DNA of 43,267 nt from DAOUJW01 sp034421015 (GCA_034421015.1 DAOUKT010000007.1:1-43267); one strand, 5' to 3'; numbered from the stretch's first letter, positions 30,552 through 37,929 are shown. Notes: a model not told the origin generated them from the letters alone. Translations and numbers: made by a program.

Positions 30552-30570
30552 TAGCTGTAGAGGGAGCGTA

Positions 30571-31458
30571 ATGACAACTCCAGATAGGAAAACTGAAAAA
30601 ATGTCAGGCAAGTTCAGGGATACCAACGTTGAGCAGGAACTTGTCGCGGATAGAGGCCGGGGCCTTGAGAACAGGCGTGACATGAGAGCCATGACGCTGC
30701 TGAAGGAGATGGTGGATGAGGAAGGCATACAGAGAGTGGCCGACCAGTTGGGGCTCAGCGAACGCAGCATTTACAGGGCGTTCGAGGCCGGCCTGCCAAA
30801 CCGCAGGTTGAGGGACGCCCTGGAGAAACACCTGCTCATGGGAGGAGGGTCTGCGGCTGCCAGGCAGAGGGAGACGGTCCGGTCCTTGCAGCAGCGCATG
30901 GATGCCCTGGAGTCGAAGGTTGGAGATTCAGAGATCAGGGTCGAGGAGCTGGTGAAGGCCCTTCAGGGTGAACTGAAGGAACTGCGTGAGGCCTTGGAAG
31001 AGCAGTCGGAAGCCGTCATTCTCTTGGAACGAAGAACCAACCGGCGTGACGCCGGACGGGGAGCGAAGATGTCCGATGCCCCGGAGGTGGGTGAGCGACC
31101 GACGGGGTCATCTCCAAGGGTCTACCAAGAGCTGGTGACCTTGGAGCATGAGGCAGGCGAGGAGGATGTATATGGCGAGGCGGCGGCCCTGGTTGCGGAG
31201 TGGAGGCTTGTCCGGGTGGAAGTCCTGGCCGGTGGTGGTTCAAGGAGCGCCAAGCGGTCCGTGGACAGACTGCGGGAGCTGGAAGTCGCATTGATCGGGG
31301 AGTATGGCCTCACCCTGCCTCCGGCTCTGCACCCCTGGGACCGATACCAGAGAAGAGACGAGCTTGAGAGGCGGACCCGTGCCATGGTGGAGAGTCGCAG
31401 AGGCGGGCTTCCTGCGCAGCTAAGGCGGTGGTTGAGAAGAGTCCTCGCCGGTGGATAG
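30571..31458 (+). CDS. HTH and coiled-coil DNA-binding protein
   Basis: A 295-residue protein. The HTH lies at about 50-75: I-Q-R-V-A-D-Q-L-G-L-S-E-R-S-I-Y-R-A-F. A coiled coil follows at about 95-155 (heptads around L-Q-Q-R-M-D-A-L-E-S-K-V and L-Q-G-E-L-K-E-L-R-E-A-L). The C-terminal part is helical and basic, ending W-L-R-R-V-L. GAGGGAGCG precedes the ATG. The design resembles partition, segregation or replication-control proteins, but I recognise no specific family. The upstream TGACA repeats suggest that it controls the divergent region. Confidence 0.65.
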   Translation: MTTPDRKTEKMSGKFRDTNVEQELVADRGRGLENRRDMRAMTLLKEMVDEEGIQRVADQLGLSERSIYRAFEAGLPNRRLRDALEKHLLMGGGSAAARQRETVRSLQQRMDALESKVGDSEIRVEELVKALQGELKELREALEEQSEAVILLERRTNRRDAGRGAKMSDAPEVGERPTGSSPRVYQELVTLEHEAGEEDVYGEAAALVAEWRLVRVEVLAGGGSRSAKRSVDRLRELEVALIGEYGLTLPPALHPWDRYQRRDELERRTRAMVESRRGGLPAQLRRWLRRVLAGG

Positions 31459-31563
31459 GTTCTGGAGGACGCCGTTGTGAGCACGTCCGAGGTATCGGCG
31501 ATGGCTCTGTCAAACTCGTGTCAAACTGTTGTCACACCGGAGTAAGGAGTCGCCGCAGATCGC

Positions 31564-31592
31564 TTGACATGGCCTTGCGACTGGCAATAATT
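31564..31592 (+). promoter_or_regulatory. Predicted promoter in the long intergenic region
   Basis: A perfect -35 TTGACA (31564-31569) is followed after 17 bases by ATAATT (31587-31592), or after 16 by AATAAT. The next start codon with a ribosome site is 660 bases downstream, so the transcript would carry a very long leader or be a separate RNA. Confidence 0.5.
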
Positions 31593-31788
31593 GACCCTGT
31601 TGTTTGGCTTTTTCCAGGGCTTCCTGCCGAGAAACCTGGAGGGTCCGGTCCCCGACCCGGGACAGGCCGCATAGGATCGAGCGTTGCTCTCCGAACGGTC
31701 TCCCATGAGGGACAAGCGCCTTTCGGCTGCGTGATGCGGTGGAGGGGTTGAGCGCAGCTCCCCCAAGTGCCATATCGAAAGCCGGGAT

Positions 31789-31811
31789 GTCCTCGCATTA
31801 GCTGCGAGGAC
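31789..31811 (+). ncRNA. Hairpin core of a possible structured RNA
   Basis: GTCCTCGCA-ttagc-TGCGAGGAC is a perfect nine-base stem with a five-base loop. Flanking GTGCC (31768) and GGCAC (31813) can close a second, outer stem. No T-run follows, so it is not a typical terminator. I cannot match it to a known RNA family. Confidence 0.35.
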
Positions 31812-32250
31812 GGCACAGGTCGGAGTGCCGTTCGCACTTCGACGGGTTCAACACGACTACGGACGGGCCTTCTGAAGCCTGCCCGCAGCTTCAACGTGCG
31901 CCGGACTGCCCTCTTGAGCAGGCCGGCCGCTTCATGCCCCTCGACTCTTCCCGGGTCGCATTCCAGTGACTAGGACCAGGGCCGAGCTGCGTCCATTCCC
32001 CACACCGATTCTCCTTCACTCCACCGCTTCCCGTATGACGTTCAACCTGGGAGCGTGTGCGCTCAGTGGAGTACCCACTGACACGTCCCATGCTCATGAG
32101 GCAGGCGTCGAACCACACCAATTCACTCTTTCCAGTTCACTCTTCAAGGAGGTGCGATCTCACAAAAGGGCAGGTTTTTGCAGGACAGAACTTGGGAACC
32201 GAATGGAACCACCGGACACTACACAAACTTGGATTCGCAAGGAGGAAACG

Positions 32251-32709
32251 ATGACCACGGCAACTATTGGAACCGAAACGCTGGAACCGAGAGAAGGCTC
32301 CCATCTGGGCCTGGAAGAGCTGGTGGACAGGGTCCTGGAATGCTTGGTTCTGCCGGGGACCGGGATGCGACACGTCGCACGGGCTGTGCATGACGCCCGC
32401 AGGATGCGCCAGGCCGGCGACCTGGACGGTGCGCTGAAGAATCTGGCCGCACTGGATACGTCGGAGGCTGCCAGGGGCGAGGCGCGCTGGGCCTACTCCG
32501 AGTGGCTGGACATATCCAGGCGACGCTTCCGGGGCTGCAACGCCCTGCTCTACTCCCAGGGCCCGGGGCGGGCTGCCGTGCTGTTGAGGCGCTCCGACGG
32601 GACCCTGGAGGTTGCGACGACGCTGGGTATGCGCTGGCGCACTGGAAGGGTGCTGTCCCGACGCAGCCTGCGTGGATTGCGACCCTTGGAGGGCACCCCG
32701 TCATGCTAG
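32251..32709 (+). CDS. Uncharacterised protein before the primase
   Basis: A 152-residue protein of unknown family. The middle part is helical with L-D-G-A-L-K-N-L-A-A-L-D (tetratricopeptide-like spacing); the C-terminal third is basic, with L-R-R-S-D-G-T-L-E-V and R-T-G-R-V-L-S-R-R-S-L-R. ATG 32251 has AAGGAGG just upstream; the longer open frame from 31966 lies in non-coding sequence. The last codons overlap the primase start by seven bases, so the two are translationally coupled. A primase accessory role is a guess from position. Confidence 0.6.
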   Translation: MTTATIGTETLEPREGSHLGLEELVDRVLECLVLPGTGMRHVARAVHDARRMRQAGDLDGALKNLAALDTSEAARGEARWAYSEWLDISRRRFRGCNALLYSQGPGRAAVLLRRSDGTLEVATTLGMRWRTGRVLSRRSLRGLRPLEGTPSC

Positions 32710-33779
32710 CGGGCGGCGTCCAGGTGGACCTGGACGATCTGAAGGCCCGCCACTCCCTGGGGGACGTGGTGGAGGCGGCCGGCGTGCGCCTGAGAGGCAA
32801 CGGCAGGGTCCGCCAGGGCCAGTGTCCCTTCCACGAGGAGACCGAGGGCAGCTTCACGGTTTACGGCGACACGGAGAGGTTCCACTGCTTCGGATGCGGG
32901 GCTTCAGGCGACGTGCTGGACTTCGTGCAACGCACCGAGGGGCTGACGCTGCCGGAGGCTATACAGCGGCTGGGTGGGAGCCTGGAGGCGCTCCCCATGC
33001 TCCCTGCCCGGTCCGGCAGGACGGCCCGGCCCCGCCGCACGGCGGCTGCGACCACAGAATGGCCGGACGCGGCGCTGCTGACGACGGCGGCGCGGCACTA
33101 CGCAAGGCAGTTGAAGCGCAGCCCGCCGGCATTGGATTACCTGGCCACGAGGGGTGTCTCCAGGGACACCGCCGCACGGCTGGGGCTTGGGTACGCTCAG
33201 GGCCGTGGACTGGTCGAGGCGCTGAAGTCCGCCGGTTTCGACGAGGCCAGGATGGTGGCGTCGGGACTTCTGGTGGATGGTGGTAGGGAGCGCTTCGCCG
33301 GCATGGTGGTGGTACCGGAGGTAGCCCGGGGCCGGGCTTTGTGGCTCACCGGAAGGGCAATTGACCCTGGGCGGTCTCCCAGGTTCCAGGCGCTGCCGGG
33401 TTACAAACCCGTCCTGGGTCTCGGAGGTCTCTGCCCTGCCCCACCCTGGGTTGTGCTCACCGAGGGGGTGTTCGACTGGCTCACCCTCGCAGGCTGGGGC
33501 ATTCCGGCCTGCGCCTCCCTGGGAACCCAGGGAATGGATCGCATCGCCGAGTCCCTGAGGGCCTGTCCCAGGGTGTTCATCGCCCTGGACTCTGACGGGC
33601 CCGGCCGGGCTGCGACTGCCCGACTCGCTAACCTGCTCGGATGCAGGGCGGCAGTCGTTAAGTTGCCCGGGGGCGAGGGCGACGTGGCCGACATGGCCGC
33701 TATCCCAAGTGGCCGGTCCCTGTTCATGCGCTCCCTTCGGGAGGCTGCCCGGAGCGCAGGGCAGACGGCCTCCCGCTAG
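32703..33779 (+). CDS. DnaG-type primase, short form
   Basis: A 358-residue primase for element replication. The CHC2 zinc finger shows C41, H44, C62 and C65 (C-P-F-H ... H-C-F-G-C-G). The Toprim core has V-L-T-E-G-V-F-D-W (251-259) and the D-x-D motif A-L-D-S-D-G-P-G (294-301). Chromosomal DnaG is about 600 residues; this protein lacks the C-terminal helicase-binding domain. ATG 32703 has GGAGGG nine bases upstream and overlaps the preceding gene; the frame is open from 32502 but that part is out of frame with the preceding gene and not domain-like. It probably synthesises primers on transferred or replicating element DNA. Confidence 0.88.
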   Translation: MLAGGVQVDLDDLKARHSLGDVVEAAGVRLRGNGRVRQGQCPFHEETEGSFTVYGDTERFHCFGCGASGDVLDFVQRTEGLTLPEAIQRLGGSLEALPMLPARSGRTARPRRTAAATTEWPDAALLTTAARHYARQLKRSPPALDYLATRGVSRDTAARLGLGYAQGRGLVEALKSAGFDEARMVASGLLVDGGRERFAGMVVVPEVARGRALWLTGRAIDPGRSPRFQALPGYKPVLGLGGLCPAPPWVVLTEGVFDWLTLAGWGIPACASLGTQGMDRIAESLRACPRVFIALDSDGPGRAATARLANLLGCRAAVVKLPGGEGDVADMAAIPSGRSLFMRSLREAARSAGQTASR

Positions 33780-33920
33780 CGCCTCTTTCGAATACGCCCA
33801 CTCCGCCGGGTCCACTACCAACCCCTCCGACCACCGGGCGCGTTCGAACCCCCGGGTCTCCCTCGGTCTTCAATCCCAAGACATCTCAACCCAAGGAGGT
33901 GAGCTATGCCCATACACCGC

Positions 33921-33956
33921 CCTTGCCTGCCAGCGCAGACACGCTGGCAGGCAAGG
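33921..33956 (+). promoter_or_regulatory. 15-bp perfect inverted repeat before the Rad52-like gene
   Basis: CCTTGCCTGCCAGCG-cagaca-CGCTGGCAGGCAAGG forms a 15-base perfect stem, followed by CAAGCGG-gcctt-CCGCTTG (33957-33975). An AAGGAGG site and an ATG (33906) in frame with the Rad52-like gene lie just before it. It may be a leader attenuator or translational control element. No T-run follows. Confidence 0.55.
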
Positions 33957-34037
33957 CAAGCGGGCCTTCCGCTTGGTGAGCCCGCAGAGTCAGTACGCGA
34001 CATTCACAACGAACAGGAACTACAAAGGAGAGACGAC

Positions 34038-34814
34038 ATGATGCAGTCAGCTAATGGCAACAGAGTTCAGAAGGAGAGTCAGTCCGCGGAGATGGAGACT
34101 ACGTCCGGCAAGGAGATGTCCCTCTTCTGGGACAGCCTCCCACCCGCGGTGACGGAGACCCTCTCACAGCCCCTGGACCACGGCCTGGTTTCAGAGCGCA
34201 AGGGGCGGGCGGGCCGCTCCTACTCCTACATCGAGGGACACTCTGCCATAGACCAGGCCAACCGGATATTCGGGTACGGCGGCTGGGGCTACGAGCTCGT
34301 GGGAGAGGTGACCCTGAGGGAGATAGAGAACGTGGACAAGAGGACCGGAGAGGTCCAGAGCATACGCGCCTACTGCGCCAAGGTCAGGGTCACCGTTCCG
34401 GGTGCGATGCCCAGGACCGACGTGGGGTTCCACGCGGTGGTGGAGGAGACGGCAGAGGGCCACGACACCGCCTGCAAGGGGGCCGTGACCGACGGGTTGA
34501 AGCGTGCCCTGCGCAGCTTCGGAGACCAGTTCGGCAACTCCCTCTACGGAGACGGCAGCGCCGACTCCCCCGCGGCGGGCGCGGGTCAGCCCCGTGCGTC
34601 TAAGGAGGATAAGGCGCTGGCCCCCTCCCTCCGCCAGACGATCCTGGACCTTGGGAAGACCCAGGGCTTCGACGAGAAGCAGGTGCGGGATGCCGTCAAG
34701 AAGAAGATGGGCAGGGACATGGACCAGCTGTCCGCCGAGGATCTGACGACCCTGCTGGAGGCGGCGGTCGGCAAGATGCAGCAGGCCCCCCAGGAGGGTA
34801 GCGAGGCCGCCTGA
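34038..34814 (+). CDS. Rad52/Rad22-type single-strand annealing protein
   Basis: A 258-residue protein with the Rad52/Rad22 core: Y-S-Y-I-E-G-H-S-A-I-D-Q-A-N-R-I-F-G-Y-G-G-W (63-83), then V-T-V-P and D-T-A-C-K-G-A-V-T-D-G-L-K-R-A-L-R-S-F-G. Such proteins coat ssDNA and anneal complementary strands, as in phage-type recombination. A C-terminal helical tail follows a low-complexity linker. ATG 34038 follows AAAGGAG; an in-frame ATG at 33906 with its own AAGGAGG would add 44 residues translated through a strong hairpin, which I judge less likely. A Cas4/RecB-like exonuclease and two SSBs encoded downstream complete a recombination set. Confidence 0.88.
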   Translation: MMQSANGNRVQKESQSAEMETTSGKEMSLFWDSLPPAVTETLSQPLDHGLVSERKGRAGRSYSYIEGHSAIDQANRIFGYGGWGYELVGEVTLREIENVDKRTGEVQSIRAYCAKVRVTVPGAMPRTDVGFHAVVEETAEGHDTACKGAVTDGLKRALRSFGDQFGNSLYGDGSADSPAAGAGQPRASKEDKALAPSLRQTILDLGKTQGFDEKQVRDAVKKKMGRDMDQLSAEDLTTLLEAAVGKMQQAPQEGSEAA

Positions 34815-34846
34815 CTCCCGCCCAACAGACCCTTTATTGGCAGCAA

Positions 34847-34874
34847 CGGGGCCGTCTGGTCAAAGACGGCCCCG
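34847..34874 (+). terminator. Intergenic hairpin module 1
   Basis: CGGGGCCGTCT-ggtcaa-AGACGGCCCCG, an 11-base perfect stem followed by CTCTCGTTC. It lies between the Rad52-like gene and the next small gene. It shares the 3' signature CCCCGCT(C/T)TC with the hairpins at 35662, 36852 and 37894. Confidence 0.7.
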
Positions 34875-34921
34875 CTCTCGTTCAACAATGCACATACACA
34901 GTTTCGGAGAGGAGACGAGCC

Positions 34922-35206
34922 ATGACAGCGAAGACACAGCCGATGATAGAGCAGATTGAGGAGAACCTTGCCATCCTCTGGTTCCAGATGGACAGGCTCG
35001 GCAACTCCCGCCTCCAGAACGAGATTGAGGAGGTCAGCGACATGTTCCCGGTGCCGGAGGACAGCCAAGAGGGACGCTGGGTCGAGGCAACAGCCCACCA
35101 CCTGTTCAACCGGGTGCACACGGAGTACCCGGTTGAGGTCCTGGCACGCTTCGGCTTGGAGCCGGTGGAGTGCCCTCACTGCGTCCGGCCGATGAGGAGG
35201 GAGTGA
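34922..35206 (+). CDS. Small protein with C-terminal Cys pair
   Basis: A 94-residue protein. The N-terminal half is helical (I-E-Q-I-E-E-N-L-A-I-L-W-F-Q-M-D-R-L), the second half contains T-A-H-H-L-F-N-R-V-H, and the end reads C-P-H-C-V-R-P-M. The Cys-x-x-Cys could form half of a zinc site. GGAGAGGAG precedes the ATG. It ends one base before the TSCPD gene. No family is recognised. Confidence 0.6.
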   Translation: MTAKTQPMIEQIEENLAILWFQMDRLGNSRLQNEIEEVSDMFPVPEDSQEGRWVEATAHHLFNRVHTEYPVEVLARFGLEPVECPHCVRPMRRE

Positions 35207-35207
35207 C

Positions 35208-35634
35208 GTGACGGAAACCAGGAGCAGGCCCAGGTCACTGCCGGGGACTACGACCAAGCTGGAAACGGCGTACGGCAATCTCTACGTCACGGTGTCCGTG
35301 GACGAGGAGGGCCGCCCCTTCGAGGTGTTCGGGAGACTGGGCAAGGGGGGGGAGTTTCGAGTACGGGGTGACGGAGCTGGTCTGCCGGCTCATCTCCCTT
35401 CACCTGAGAAGGGGCACTCCCGTGGAGGAGGTCATACGCCAGTGCACGGGGATCCAAGAGATGCAACCCTGGCCCAACCTCATGCCCGACGGAAGCAGCG
35501 TCTACGTCACGGGCCTGGGGGACGGAATAGCCCGCGTGCTCAGGCATCTGGCCGACCAGGGCCTGATGAAGACTGCATCTGATTCGGACCCCGGCGCAGT
35601 GGAATCCGGGGCCAAGGAGGAAGCGGCCGCTTGA
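35208..35634 (+). CDS. Stand-alone TSCPD-domain protein, frameshifted
   Basis: Two overlapping frames (35208-35582 and 35368-35634) together encode one TSCPD domain, the C-terminal module of class II ribonucleotide reductases (NrdJ). The first frame gives Y-G-N-L-Y-V-T-V-S-V-D-E-E-G-R-P-F-E-V-F-G-R-L-G-K-G-G; the second gives V-C-R-L-I-S-L-H-L-R-R-G-T-P-V-E-E-V-I. They join at a run of eight G (35345-35352). With seven G the product would read G-K-G-G-S-F-E-Y-G-V-T-E without a break, about 141 residues. Either a real mutation, a slippage site or a sequencing error explains it. The phage-type role of lone TSCPD proteins is unclear; nucleotide metabolism is the usual guess. Confidence 0.75.
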
Positions 35635-35661
35635 AGGCAGGAATGGAGAGCATCGGAATAG

Positions 35662-35693
35662 AGCGGGGCAGTCTTCCACGAAACTCCCCCGCT
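35662..35693 (+). terminator. Intergenic hairpin module 2
   Basis: AGCGGGGCAGT-loop-ACTCCCCCGCT, an 11-base stem with one C/C mismatch, followed by TTCACTTTT. It lies between the TSCPD gene and the exonuclease gene and belongs to the same family as the hairpins at 34847, 36852 and 37894. Confidence 0.65.
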
Positions 35694-35740
35694 TTCACTT
35701 TTGCGAACGTACATCGAGTATCGAACAAGGAGGACGGACC

Positions 35741-36805
35741 ATGAACCGGAATGGAGTTTACCGACTGAGCGGCGGAGGTGAAGCGTACTCCCGCCCCAAG
35801 GCCAGGTTCGACGGAGAGGGCGTGCTGGAGGTGCGGGCCTCCGCCGCAGGGGACTGCCGGCGCGCTCTCTGGTACGAGGCCACGGAGTGGGAGGTTGCCA
35901 ACCCTCCGAGCAGCGAGACCCTCACCCTACTGGAGGCTGGCAATGCCCTGGAGCCCGTGGTTCTCAGGGCCATGGAGAGATCGGGCTGGGAACTAACTCT
36001 TGCCGACACCGAAGACCCCGAACAGGTATCCCTCCAGATAGCCCCCAACCTGCGAGTGACCGGCCACCCCGACGCCACCGGGAGGATGCCCCTCTTCGAG
36101 GGAGAGGAGACGGTGGTGGAGGTGAAGACCAGGGGACCGGAGGCGTACAAGAGGTGGCAGGTCCTGGGAGCGGAGCGCAGCCACCCGGAGTCGGTGGCCC
36201 AGGCGGCCCTCTACACCTACGGGACTTTCGGTGAGCCAAGGGACGCCGTGATAGCGGTCATGGACACGGCTACAAGGACCTGGGATTACGAGGTAGTTCC
36301 TGCGCTCAGGATCGGGGATGCCTTTCACGGGGCCAGGGCGAGGCTCCATGCCCTATCCGAGAACTACGCCCTACACGGGGCGGATCCGGAGGCTCTGCCC
36401 GACAGGGATTTCACCGCCGGTCACTGGCGCTGCAACTCCTGCCCCTACCTCAGCGCCTGCCTTCCGGGGATGCAGGAGTCGGACGGCGGCGCCGATGAAG
36501 CCGCAGATGATGAAAGAAAGGAGGTGAGTATGCAGGAAGCCACGGCGGCTGCCCTCGCCTACGCCAAGGCCAGGGAGGCCCTCAAAGAGCCCGAGCAGGC
36601 CAGGCGCCAGGCGCTGGATACCCTGCTGGCCTGGATGCTAGGACACGGGCAGGATAAGGCCGAGCTGGATGGGCACAAGGTGAGCCTCGTGCGGACAACG
36701 CGTTACTCGGTGGACCACAAGAAGCTCAACGCCATCCTGGATCCTGAGACCCGTGCGGTTATCGTCACGGAGCAGTCCTCCGAGCACGTTCGGGTCACCT
36801 CGTAA
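35741..36805 (+). CDS. Cas4/RecB-like Fe-S exonuclease
   Basis: A 354-residue nuclease of the PD-(D/E)xK superfamily. The active site shows G-H-P-D-A (D111), V-E-V-K (E127, K129) and the Q motif V-A-Q-A-A-L-Y (Q153). Four cysteines C39, C231, C234 and C240 (S-A-A-G-D-C ... W-R-C-N-S-C-P-Y-L-S-A-C) match the [4Fe-4S] frame of Cas4 and AddB nucleases. About 100 extra residues at the C-terminus are helical and unrecognised. With the Rad52-like annealase it forms an exonuclease-annealase pair analogous to phage recombination systems. AAGGAGG precedes the ATG. No CRISPR array or cas1/cas2 is nearby, so an adaptation role is not indicated. Confidence 0.85.
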   Translation: MNRNGVYRLSGGGEAYSRPKARFDGEGVLEVRASAAGDCRRALWYEATEWEVANPPSSETLTLLEAGNALEPVVLRAMERSGWELTLADTEDPEQVSLQIAPNLRVTGHPDATGRMPLFEGEETVVEVKTRGPEAYKRWQVLGAERSHPESVAQAALYTYGTFGEPRDAVIAVMDTATRTWDYEVVPALRIGDAFHGARARLHALSENYALHGADPEALPDRDFTAGHWRCNSCPYLSACLPGMQESDGGADEAADDERKEVSMQEATAAALAYAKAREALKEPEQARRQALDTLLAWMLGHGQDKAELDGHKVSLVRTTRYSVDHKKLNAILDPETRAVIVTEQSSEHVRVTS

Positions 36806-36851
36806 CGGCTGCGTGGCAGGCCATAGTCGCTCTCCAACACGGAGCGCTCAA

Positions 36852-36885
36852 CGGGGTTGGGTCTCTCAATTGAGGCTTGGCCCCG
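36852..36885 (+). terminator. Intergenic hairpin module 3 (wobble-paired)
   Basis: CGGGGTTGGGTCTC-tcaatt-GAGGCTTGGCCCCG can pair along all 14 positions as RNA on the plus strand, five of them as G-U pairs, followed by CTTTC. On the other strand the stem would be broken. This favours a function as plus-strand RNA. It lies between the exonuclease gene and ssb copy 1. Confidence 0.65.
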
Positions 36886-37332
36886 CTTTCATCCCTACAG
36901 GCTTTATGGTCGGCCTGGTAAACACACGACACATTCAGGAGGAAGGAAATGCCGAGAACGATAAACAGAGTCGAGCTTTTGGGACGGGTCGGAGCAGACC
37001 CGGAGATGCGCCACACCCAGAGTGACACCCCTGTCACCCAGCTCAGGCTGGCTACGGACCGCAGGCGGCAGAACGAGGAGACAATCACCGACTGGCACAG
37101 CGTGGTCTGCTGGGGAAAGCTGGCCGAGGCGGTGCATCAGTACGTGGGCAAGGGAGATCGGCTGTACGTTGCGGGGAGACTGGTGCAGAGCAGCTACGAG
37201 GCCCAGGACGGGCAGCGCAGGTACCGCACGGAGTTACACGCCCAGGAGGTGGTGTTCCTGGACTCCCGCAACGGGAACAGGGAGAGCGAGGGCGATGACG
37301 CAGATGAGGAGACGGACACCTCCCCCTTCTAG
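36883..37332 (+). repeat. 450-base direct repeat, copy 1 (leader + ssb)
   Basis: The segment from the CCGCTTTC tail of hairpin module 3 to the ssb stop codon is repeated at 37408-37857 with identical length and the ATG at the same offset (66 bases). Coding divergence is 7 residues of 127. It is a tandem duplication that includes the leader and ribosome site. Confidence 0.9.
36949..37332 (+). CDS. ssb: Single-stranded DNA-binding protein, copy 1
   Basis: A 127-residue bacterial SSB with one OB fold: N-R-V-E-L-L-G-R-V-G-A-D-P-E-M-R, L-A-T-D-R-R, D-W-H-S-V-V-C-W-G-K-L-A-E and R-L-Y-V-A-G-R-L. The short acidic tail ends T-S-P-F, close to the D-D-I-P-F tip that recruits repair proteins. SSB protects ssDNA during transfer and recombination. 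AGGAGGAAGGAA precedes the ATG. A near-identical copy follows at 37474. Confidence 0.93.
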   Translation: MPRTINRVELLGRVGADPEMRHTQSDTPVTQLRLATDRRRQNEETITDWHSVVCWGKLAEAVHQYVGKGDRLYVAGRLVQSSYEAQDGQRRYRTELHAQEVVFLDSRNGNRESEGDDADEETDTSPF

Positions 37333-37376
37333 CCGGGGAAGAACACGCCAAAGACGCCTGACACCCAGGCGCATCA

Positions 37377-37412
37377 CGGGGCCGCGTCCCTCATAGAGAT
37401 GACGACGCCGCT
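37377..37412 (+). terminator. Intergenic hairpin module 4, decayed
   Basis: CGGGGCCGCGTC and GACGACGCCGCT can pair in about 8 of 11 positions around a 12-base loop, followed by TTC. It sits at the junction between the two ssb copies, where module 3 would be expected. The imperfect stem suggests decay after the duplication. A smaller hairpin CGCCTG-acacc-CAGGCG lies just upstream. Confidence 0.4.
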
Positions 37413-37857
37413 TTCAATCCTACAGGCCGTAAGTATGGCCTGGAAAACACACGACACATTCAGGAGGAAAGAAATGCCGAGAACGATAAACAGAGTCGAG
37501 CTTTTGGGACGGGTCGGAGCAGACCCGGAGATGCGCTACACCCAGAGTGACACCCCGGTCACCCAGCTCAGGCTGGCTACGGACCGCAGGCGGCAGAACG
37601 AGGAGACAATCGCCGACTGGCACAGCGTGGTCTGCTGGGGAAAGCTGGCCGAGGCGGTGCACCAGTACGTGAGCAAGGGAGACCGGCTGTACGTTGCGGG
37701 GAGGCTGGTGCAGAGCAGCTACGAGGCCCAGGACGGGCAGCGGAAGTACCGCACCGAGATACACGCCCAGGAGGTGGTGTTCCTGGACTCCCGCAACGGG
37801 AATAGGGAGAGCGAGGGCGCCGACGCAGATGAGGAGACGGACGCCTCCCCCTTCTAG
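37408..37857 (+). repeat. 450-base direct repeat, copy 2 (leader + ssb)
   Basis: Second copy of the leader plus ssb unit, starting with the same CCGCTTTC and ending at the ssb stop. No indels separate the copies. The 75 bases between the units contain the decayed hairpin. Confidence 0.9.
37474..37857 (+). CDS. ssb: Single-stranded DNA-binding protein, copy 2
   Basis: A 127-residue SSB that differs from copy 1 at seven positions: H22Y, T47A, G67S, R91K, L96I, and two in the acidic tail (D-to-A and T-to-A). The OB-fold core and the S-P-F tip are kept. The G-to-S change lies in the loop Y-V-x-K-G before strand R-L-Y-V-A-G. AGGAGGAAAGAA precedes the ATG; the open frame from 37399 is only the leader. 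Two co-oriented copies raise dosage or allow mixed tetramers. Almost all changes are conservative, so both appear functional. Confidence 0.93.
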   Translation: MPRTINRVELLGRVGADPEMRYTQSDTPVTQLRLATDRRRQNEETIADWHSVVCWGKLAEAVHQYVSKGDRLYVAGRLVQSSYEAQDGQRKYRTEIHAQEVVFLDSRNGNRESEGADADEETDASPF

Positions 37858-37893
37858 TAGGCAACACCATTGACGCCCGACGCGCGGGCGCTT

Positions 37894-37929
37894 AGCGGGG
37901 CCGACTCTACGTTTGGAGTCGGCCCCGCT
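37894..37929 (+). terminator. Intergenic hairpin module 5, intrinsic terminator
   Basis: AGCGGGGCCGACTC-tacgtttg-GAGTCGGCCCCGCT is a perfect 14-base stem followed by CTCTTTTTC. It is the clearest intrinsic terminator of the family. It lies between ssb copy 2 and radC, 40 bases before the radC ATG. Confidence 0.85.

Larger units (their letters stand above)
30225..30570. other. Divergent control region, 346 bases
   Basis: No gene is seen here. It separates the leftward transfer operon from the rightward replication/recombination genes. It contains a strong hairpin (30309-30331) and a palindrome (30537-30551), both listed separately. TGACA/TGTCA half-sites recur at 30516, 30538, 30546 and 30602. 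Confidence 0.6.
31459..32250. other. 792-base non-coding, structured stretch
   Basis: No convincing gene is visible: short frames here lack ribosome sites and protein-like composition. The stretch holds a good promoter (31564-31592), a strong hairpin (31789-31811) and more inverted repeats such as GGCAC-aggtcgga-GTGCC near 31813. It then leads to the AAGGAGG site of the gene at 32251. An untranslated RNA, a long structured leader or an origin are possible. Confidence 0.5.

Noticed and set aside
31459..32250. Group II intron as an explanation of the structured stretch
   Set aside because: No reverse transcriptase frame is present and I could not find a domain V-like hairpin; only generic stems are seen.
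35741..36805. Cas4-like exonuclease as a sign of a CRISPR-Cas locus
   Set aside because: No repeat-spacer array and no cas1, cas2 or effector genes are visible in the window; the Rad52-type annealase and SSBs give a better context.
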